A stretch of 9,968 nucleotides of DNA, from assembly GCA_964525785.1 (NCBI GenBank), contig CAZGIX010000185.1:1-9968 (forward strand). Reading direction: 5' to 3'. The position numbers and the translations under genes are program-made. The notes beneath the pieces were generated by a model that made no database searches, was not told the origin of the DNA, and saw only the letters and a list, made by a program, of their open reading frames with translations. Of this stretch, positions 6,201 to 9,968 are shown one piece after another. The stretch comes from JAQBDA01 sp964525785. GTDB taxonomy: Bacteria; Chloroflexota; Anaerolineae; Anaerolineales; UBA4823. Numbering within the stretch: position 1 is the first letter of the stretch; each line of letters starts with the position of its first letter.

Positions 6201-8739
6201 GGCTGCGAGGACCGGTATCGCTTTTACCAGAGAAGAACGCCTTTTCCTGGACACTAGTCTTGCCGAACGCCAGTCAAGGAACGCTGCGGAAGCCGCCCGG
6301 AAAGCGCGCGAAGCAGCCTTGGAACGGCAGGTGCGCAACTTTCTGCGAAGCCTGGTGGTCGTCTTGTTATTAGCAACCCTGGGTTCCGCGGCGTTGGCAT
6401 GGACAGCTCGCAGAGCGCAAATCTTCGCCGAGGGGCAATCTCAGGCTCGAGCCACCCAACAAGCTGTTGCTGAGGCCGAAGCCGATGGGCGCGCCACACA
6501 GCAGGCGCTGGCTGAGGCGGAAGCCGATGCCCGCGCGACAGCGGAGGCGGTTGCCATCCAGGAAAGAGACAAAGCCCAAGGACAAGCTGACCTGGCTACC
6601 TCGCGCGAGCTGGCTGGTATGGCGATCAACAATCTGGAGGTCGATCCCGAACGCAGCATTCTCTTGTCACTCCATGCCCTGCGCACAGCGTATACCCGCC
6701 AGGCAGAAGACGCCCTTCATCTCGCCATCCAATCCTCGCGGGTGAGAATGGCATTGACCGGGCATGACGGTGGCGTCCGTTCTGTCGAGTTCAGCCCGGA
6801 TGGGACCACCATCACAACCGCCAGCTTCGAGGACGAAGTCACACTTTGGGAGGCGAGCAGCGGCGAGAAGCTGTTCAGTTTACGCGGTCGAGTGGCTCGT
6901 TACAGCCCAGATGGTTCGCGCCTGGTTACCGGTGACGAGGATGGCACTGTAGTGATTTGGGATCTGGCGACCAGAAAGGATCTTCTGACTCTCAGCGGTC
7001 ACCGCAAGGCCATCGAGGACGTCCATTTCAGCCCGGATGGCCTACTGTTGGTGAGCTCCAGTTTCGACGACACTTTTATCGTGTGGGATGCAAAGACCGG
7101 TAAGAAGATATTCACCGGTGACGCGATAGCCGCCGGGAATGAAACCTTGAATAATGCGAACTTTAATTGGGATGGCAGTCTTCTGGTCTCCCAAGATTTC
7201 TATCAGGAGGAGGCTCTCAAGATTACCATGAATGTCTGGAACGTTGCCACCGGACAGAGACTACTCAACCAGGATTTACTAGGCTATTTTTACCTGGTCC
7301 TAAGCCCGTTCAGCAGGTGGTTGGCTGCACCGAGTGGGAATTCGATTTCAGACATAGCCTTGTGGGATCTCTCGAAGCTCTCCGGCCCAAACCTGGCGAA
7401 TCTAAACATATCGGCGTTGCCGCCCATGGTGGTTCCTGACGCCCATAGAATCTTGATCGACAATTTTGCCTTCAGTCAGGACGGGTCTATGCTGGCTACG
7501 GGCAGTATGGACAGCACGGCTAAGGTGTGGCGTCTTTCCCCAGAGGGGATTGAGCAACAGCTGATCTTATCTGGTCATACAACGCATGTTTGGGATCTGG
7601 CTTTCAGCTCGGATGGCACCTGGTTGGCAACCGGCGGTAATGATGGCAGCGCGCGCATCTGGGACATCACCGAATCTGGTGCTTCGGAATGGTTTGCTTT
7701 AGCCGCCCATGAAGATAGAGTCTATCGCTTCAGCCTCACCGCTGACGGGAGGTACCTGGCCACAGCCAGCCCAGATGGGACTGCCAAAGTGTGGGACCTA
7801 ATTTCCGGACAGCAGTTAATTTCAATTGCAGACCATGGCGGTCCGTTATTTGGTGTTGCCATCAGCCCGGATGGGACCCGGCTGGCGACCGCTGGAGATG
7901 ATAATATCGCCAAAATCTGGGAGCTGCATCTCTCTCCAGGAACAGCTACCGCCAAATTGCTGTTCAGCTTGACCGGACACACTGAAGGATTGCCCGTCAA
8001 CGGTCGTTTCCCCGGACTTACCTCGGTCAATTTCAGCCCGGATGGCGCAAAGCTGGCGACCGGCGGGGTGGATGGTTTGGCAAAGGTATGGGACGTGGAG
8101 AGCGGTCAGGAGCTACTATCCATCCAAACCGATACTGCAGGTGGTGGGATTTCCCAGTTGGTCTTTAGCCCAGACGGCCTCTACCTGGCAACAGCTAGCA
8201 CAGGTGCATATTCTGAGGAGAATGACTCGATGGTTAGAATCTGGGAGGTGGCCAGCGGCCATGAGATCTCATCTATTCTTAGCCCGAATCCGACGTCGGG
8301 GAGCATCTGGGGTTTAGCCTTCAGCCCAGATGGGAAGCGCATCGCGATCAGCGCCGGACGTAACTTGCTGGAGATTTGGGATGTTTCAGCCGGAAAAGAG
8401 CCGCTCATCTTCACCGGGCACACCGGCAATGTGTTGGATGTGGATTTCAGTCCGGATGGAAACTACCTTGTCTCAGCCAGCGCAGATGGCAGCGCCCGAG
8501 TGTGGGACGTGTCCACCGGAGAGGAGCTGCGTTCCTATGTTAGCCCGGGTGGGCCCTTCCTCAGTGTAGCTTTCACCCCCGACGGGAAAAATCTGATCGC
8601 ATCGGGTGAAGGTATTGTATATGGCTTTGTGTTCGACCTGGAGGACTTGATCCGCCTGGCAAAATCACGCCTGACGCGCTGGTTTACTGTCGAGGAGTGC
8701 CTCCAGTTCCTTCATCTGGAGGTATGCCCCCAACCTTGA
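3271..8739 (+). CDS. BTAD winged-helix / Ser-Thr kinase / nSTAND NTPase / TM / coiled coil / WD40 fusion protein
   Basis: A single 1,822-residue protein that appears to be a complete signalling device. Residues 1-95 form an OmpR/SARP-type winged helix (DNA binding), and about 95-250 the BTAD helical domain (ends GVEPSPATKALYENI). A Hanks-type kinase spans about 261-522: glycine loop GTGSYG 271-276, K293, helix-C E312, HRDIKPAN 384-391 with D386, DFG 404-406, and a SPE motif at 431-433, all residues needed for activity. A STAND NTPase (nSTAND1-like) runs from NPYKGLRAF (547) through FFGRE 563-567, Walker A GPSGSGKSS 591-599 (K597), Walker B LLLVIDQFEE 676-685, LRADFFDRP near 720-728 and AHEALLREW near 920. 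One membrane helix lies at about 1027-1044, a 14-residue-repeat coiled coil at about 1058-1105, and 14 WD40 blades at about 1160-1788, then a tail ending in EECLQFLHLEVCPQP. The ATG at 3271 starts directly with the winged helix, preceded by a modest AGGTAAGGG. The cytoplasmic part should be residues 1-1026 and the WD40 part extracytoplasmic. Inducer and targets are unknown. Confidence 0.92.
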   Translation: MDLLRVFTCGGLRLVRGDEPVARFETRKAEALLVYLACNRRTHPREVLADLLWDERSQEQALSNLRVVLANLKKQLEAYLTITRESVSLNPDAQVWSDVGEIDSHLNALRTSSEVFSEADARQVEAAIDLYSGDFLEGFYVREARGFDEWLVRERERLHRLVVDALHALIGYRLQSGDYSAGMAHATRLLTLDPLDELAHQQMMQLLAYSGKRSAALTQYEACRQMLQDELGVEPSPATKALYENIRSGGLVRSRPLLRAIRGYQLVESVGTGSYGAVYRAFQPAVGREVAVKVILPQYANDPEFIRRFEVEAQIIARLEHPHIVPLYDYWREPDGAYLVMRLLKGGSLETALESGPLEIGRTLELVDQIAAGLTTAHRQGVVHRDIKPANILLDEAGNAYLSDFGIAKVLGGEGFQTQAGALFGTPAYISPEQIRSQPVTPQSDVYSLGIVLYQMLTGKAPFEGGDFADMIDRHLHQPPPYAREQRPELVEAVDQVIQCATAKEPSDRYTDALALAAALRHALSGSPYLTPAHAVPTKELTVQVTNPYKGLRAFQEADAADFFGREAMVRRLLARLAEPGPASRFLAVVGPSGSGKSSLVKAGLIPALRGGALPGSEKWFIVEMLPGSHPFEELEISLLHIASNPTINLIEQLQRDERGILRAARLALPSQGGELLLVIDQFEEVFTLVEDPAESRHFLENLTVAVTEPRGPLRVVITLRADFFDRPLMNLDLSALLQDRTELVVPLNATELESAIRSPALRVGVEMEPGLVTAMVADVKEQPGVLPLVQFALTELFERRTDHRMTRQSYGEIGGVAGVLEQRAEEAFERLRPEERDAAQQVFLRLVTLGEGVEDTRRRVLRSELEAITFETRPSFSELASTETESSATFAKVIETFDSSRLLSFDRDALTRNPTVEIAHEALLREWQRLRGWLDESRADVRMQRSLGNAASEWLKSGGDSSFLLHGARLEQFEDWAARTGIAFTREERLFLDTSLAERQSRNAAEAARKAREAALERQVRNFLRSLVVVLLLATLGSAALAWTARRAQIFAEGQSQARATQQAVAEAEADGRATQQALAEAEADARATAEAVAIQERDKAQGQADLATSRELAGMAINNLEVDPERSILLSLHALRTAYTRQAEDALHLAIQSSRVRMALTGHDGGVRSVEFSPDGTTITTASFEDEVTLWEASSGEKLFSLRGRVARYSPDGSRLVTGDEDGTVVIWDLATRKDLLTLSGHRKAIEDVHFSPDGLLLVSSSFDDTFIVWDAKTGKKIFTGDAIAAGNETLNNANFNWDGSLLVSQDFYQEEALKITMNVWNVATGQRLLNQDLLGYFYLVLSPFSRWLAAPSGNSISDIALWDLSKLSGPNLANLNISALPPMVVPDAHRILIDNFAFSQDGSMLATGSMDSTAKVWRLSPEGIEQQLILSGHTTHVWDLAFSSDGTWLATGGNDGSARIWDITESGASEWFALAAHEDRVYRFSLTADGRYLATASPDGTAKVWDLISGQQLISIADHGGPLFGVAISPDGTRLATAGDDNIAKIWELHLSPGTATAKLLFSLTGHTEGLPVNGRFPGLTSVNFSPDGAKLATGGVDGLAKVWDVESGQELLSIQTDTAGGGISQLVFSPDGLYLATASTGAYSEENDSMVRIWEVASGHEISSILSPNPTSGSIWGLAFSPDGKRIAISAGRNLLEIWDVSAGKEPLIFTGHTGNVLDVDFSPDGNYLVSASADGSARVWDVSTGEELRSYVSPGGPFLSVAFTPDGKNLIASGEGIVYGFVFDLEDLIRLAKSRLTRWFTVEECLQFLHLEVCPQP
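6451..6534 (+). repeat. Tandem 42-bp repeat encoding a coiled-coil linker
   Basis: Two adjacent in-frame copies encode ATQQAVAEAEADGR (residues 1061-1074) and ATQQALAEAEADAR (1075-1088), and a decayed third begins ATAEAVAIQERD (from 1089). Fourteen residues are two heptads, so this is a coiled coil directly after the membrane helix. It could dimerise the receptor or act as a rigid spacer. The DNA copies differ at several silent positions, so the duplication is not very recent. Confidence 0.75.
6748..8640 (+). repeat. Fourteen WD40 repeats (two seven-bladed propellers) within the giant gene
   Basis: Fourteen units can be counted, each built on a pattern of GH or similar, then FSPDG, LATGS/DG, and WD. 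Most have clear cores such as FSPDGAKLATGGVDG and VWDV. Blades 4 and 5 (about 7130-7410) are the most divergent, lacking GH and with altered DG positions. The 14-base string TTCAGCCCGGATGG recurs exactly near 6791, 7027 and 8033, reflecting the internal duplication. WD40 propellers are protein-interaction platforms; here they probably sense or dock partners. Confidence 0.85.
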
Positions 8740-8764
8740 TACAGACGGTTGACGCGATTCGCAC

Positions 8765-9682
8765 TCACCTGCGGTCGATGCTGGCGTCCTGCATGGAGAG
8801 CGGGTCTTCGATGGGCTCGACGTGTGTGACGATGTTGGCCTGGGAAAGCGCCGCGCGCACCTGAGCTTCGACCTGATCGGCCAGCCGGTGTCCTTTGAGG
8901 ACCGACCACCTGCCGGGCACCAGCAGGTGCACGACCAGGAATTTGCGCGCCGCGGCCTGCCTGGAACGCAGGGCATGGTAGTTTATACCCTGGGCCTTGT
9001 AAGAATCCAGGATAGCTCGCACGGCATCCAGCTCCTCGGGTGGCAGCGATATATCCATCAGGCCGCGCCACGAGCGCACCAGCAGCCGGTAGCCAGTGTA
9101 TAGGATGTTGAGGGCAACTAAAAGCGCGATGATCGGATCCAGGCGCACCAGCCCGGTCAGCCAGACCAGCCCAACCCCGGCGAGCACACCTACGGTAGTC
9201 AGGACATCGGTCATCAGGTGGCGCGCATCTGCTTCCAGGGTAATTGAATTGTACCGCCGTCCGGCGCGCATCAAAACCAGAGCCACGCCCAGGTTGATCA
9301 GCGAAGCGATCACCGAGATCACCATGCCCAGGCCGACTTGTTCTAAGGGCACCGGGCGAAGCAGGCGCGGCAGGGCGCTGAAAATGATGCTCACCGCCGC
9401 CACCAGGATCATCCCCCCTTCGAAACCGCTGGAGAAATATTCCACCTTGGAATAGCCGAATGTAAACTCATCATCGGCTGGACGGGTAATTACTTTCAGC
9501 GCGATCAAAGCCACAATGGCAGCCGCCAGGTTGACGGTCGATTCGATGGCATCCGAGAGCAGTCCGATCGATCCGGTCAGCAAATAGGCCGCGGTTTTCA
9601 AGACGATCATCGTCAGCGCGGCAGCGATCGACAGCCAGGCATAGCGGGTCAGCGGAACGTGAGATTCGGGTAGGTTTTCCAT
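8765..9682 (-). CDS. Cation diffusion facilitator (CDF) family metal transporter
   Basis: Protein of 305 residues, the usual CDF length, with six predicted membrane helices (about 14-36, 39-63, 85-105, 114-138, 158-178, 181-202) and a cytoplasmic C-terminal domain from about 205 containing several His (VVHLLVPG, VTHVEPIED). CDF proteins export divalent metals such as Zn, Fe or Mn by proton exchange. Helix 2 carries SDAIESTVN (D44, E47, N51) and helix 5 ADARHLMTD (H155, D159). H155 and D159 match the helix-5 half of the canonical tetrahedral metal site, whereas E47 and N51 stand where YiiP has two Asp. The metal specificity may therefore differ from standard zinc exporters. The start is set at the ATG at 9682 rather than a TTG nine bases upstream, because AGAAGG (9692-9697) stands 9 bases from that ATG but directly touches the TTG. 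It is convergent with the giant gene, 25 bases apart, with no hairpin terminator visible between them. Confidence 0.92.
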   Translation of the reverse strand: MENLPESHVPLTRYAWLSIAAALTMIVLKTAAYLLTGSIGLLSDAIESTVNLAAAIVALIALKVITRPADDEFTFGYSKVEYFSSGFEGGMILVAAVSIIFSALPRLLRPVPLEQVGLGMVISVIASLINLGVALVLMRAGRRYNSITLEADARHLMTDVLTTVGVLAGVGLVWLTGLVRLDPIIALLVALNILYTGYRLLVRSWRGLMDISLPPEELDAVRAILDSYKAQGINYHALRSRQAAARKFLVVHLLVPGRWSVLKGHRLADQVEAQVRAALSQANIVTHVEPIEDPLSMQDASIDRR

Positions 9683-9691
9683 GCTTGCCAA

Positions 9692-9697
9692 CCTTCT
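9692..9697 (-). promoter_or_regulatory. Ribosome binding site deciding the CDF transporter start
   Basis: The minus strand reads AGAAGG nine bases before the ATG at 9682. The alternative TTG start at 9691 would abut this site with no spacer, so the ATG is preferred. Confidence 0.65.
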
Positions 9698-9730
9698 ACG
9701 GTGTTCAAGCAGATTACCGAAGGTCTGACA

Positions 9731-9761
9731 CCAGGGGAGTAGGTAAATATTATACTCCTGG
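9731..9761 (-). promoter_or_regulatory. CDF transporter promoter -10 box inside an imperfect inverted repeat
   Basis: On the minus strand TATAAT lies at 9749-9754, about 67 bases before the ATG. No good -35 is seen (GCAGTG at 9772-9777). The box overlaps an inverted repeat: CCAGGGGAGTA (9731-9741) and TACTCCTGG (9753-9761), complementary apart from one extra G. A repressor site covering the -10 box and start point would suit a metal-regulated exporter gene; this is inference. Confidence 0.45.
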
Positions 9762-9812
9762 GCCCACCAGCCACTGCCCCCACCCGGCGAGAGAGGCTAC
9801 TCCGGTGGGCTC

Positions 9813-9834
9813 GCCTGCAGGTATTGCCGCAGGC
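9813..9834. repeat. Small hairpin upstream of the CDF transporter
   Basis: GCCTGC and GCAGGC form a perfect 6-bp stem around a 10-base loop. Its right arm is also part of the larger inverted repeat at 9825-9924, so the two structures would exclude each other in RNA. No T-run follows on either strand. Confidence 0.35.
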
Positions 9835-9924
9835 ACATGGACACAACGGATAAATCAAACGAAACATTTATGCATTACCCCGGAAAAAACGAAAAAATCC
9901 GTGTCGATCTGCGTGCCTGCGGCA
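9825..9924. repeat. Imperfect inverted-repeat element of about 100 bp with ATCCGTGT-type units
   Basis: The left arm TGCCGCAGGCAC (9825-9836) is exactly complementary to GTGCCTGCGGCA (9913-9924). Pairing resumes further in, between GACAC and GGAT in 9840-9851 and ATCC and GTGTC in 9897-9905, so the whole stretch is a long interrupted palindrome around an A-rich loop. The right arm and the bases after it are made of degenerate units of about 10 bases: ATCCGTGTCG (9897), ATCTGCGTGC (9907), CTGCGGC (9917), ATCCGTGTAC (9924). It holds no gene. It may be a dispersed intergenic repeat; the rest of 9692-9968 shows no supportable coding region. Confidence 0.5.
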
Positions 9925-9968
9925 TCCGTGTACAAAAACTCCAAAATTGCAGACTGTCATGTAACTAG

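Noticed and set aside
6748..8640. CRISPR-like or other non-coding repeat array suggested by recurring TTCAGCCCGGATGG
   Set aside because: The repeats are in frame and encode the FSPDG core of WD40 blades, with irregular spacing of protein-repeat length.
3271..8739. Antiphage or caspase/TIR-type effector within the giant protein
   Set aside because: No TIR, caspase, nuclease or other killing domain is visible; the only catalytic modules are the kinase and the NTPase, so a defence role is possible but not supported.
9683..9691. TTG start of the CDF transporter at 9691
   Set aside because: AGAAGG would directly abut the TTG; it is 9 bases from the ATG at 9682, which is the better start.
9649..9867. 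Minus-strand open frame of 72 residues upstream of the CDF transporter
   Set aside because: It covers the transporter's promoter and ribosome site, has no Shine-Dalgarno, and resembles no known protein.

Overview
The window looks like chromosomal DNA from a GC-rich bacterium, most likely a member of the Chloroflexota (Anaerolineae-like). The main reason is the central 1,822-residue protein, which joins a BTAD/SARP-type winged helix, a Ser/Thr kinase, a STAND NTPase, one membrane helix and WD40 repeats. That kind of mosaic is typical of Chloroflexota and some cyanobacteria and actinobacteria. This is inference from architecture; no rRNA or other marker gene is present.

Layout from left to right. 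(1) Positions 1-666, minus strand: the N-terminal 222 residues of an NAD-dependent sugar-nucleotide epimerase/dehydratase, cut by the window edge. It has a consensus -10 box almost on top of its ATG and no Shine-Dalgarno sequence. (2) Positions 667-791: a divergent promoter region with a near-consensus sigma70-type promoter for the next gene. (3) Positions 792-2045, plus: a membrane-anchored zinc metallopeptidase-like protein with HEWVH and a downstream NET motif, family not assigned. (4) Positions 2046-2165: hairpins between two convergent genes. (5) Positions 2166-3005, minus: an exported or membrane-anchored trypsin-like serine protease with GDSGG. (6) Positions 3006-3270: a divergent control region with promoters in both directions and a pair of 7-bp direct repeats spaced 11 bp apart, the spacing used by SARP/BTAD regulators. 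(7) Positions 3271-8739, plus: the giant multidomain signalling protein. (8) Positions 8765-9682, minus: a cation diffusion facilitator metal transporter, convergent with the giant gene. (9) Positions 9683-9968: the transporter's promoter with an imperfect inverted repeat around its -10 box, then an imperfect inverted-repeat element of about 100 bp carrying ATCCGTGT/ATCTGCGT-type units.

How the parts may work together. The most notable object is the 3271-8739 gene. It combines a predicted DNA-binding input/output module, a complete-looking kinase and a STAND ATPase on one side of the membrane. On the other side are a coiled coil and 14 WD40 blades, enough for two seven-bladed propellers. It could be a one-protein transmembrane signalling system. 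The divergently transcribed protease shares its control region and is a candidate target or partner. The epimerase, metallopeptidase and transporter look like independent single-gene units, each with its own promoter signal. No CRISPR array, tRNA, rRNA, transposase or phage gene was seen.
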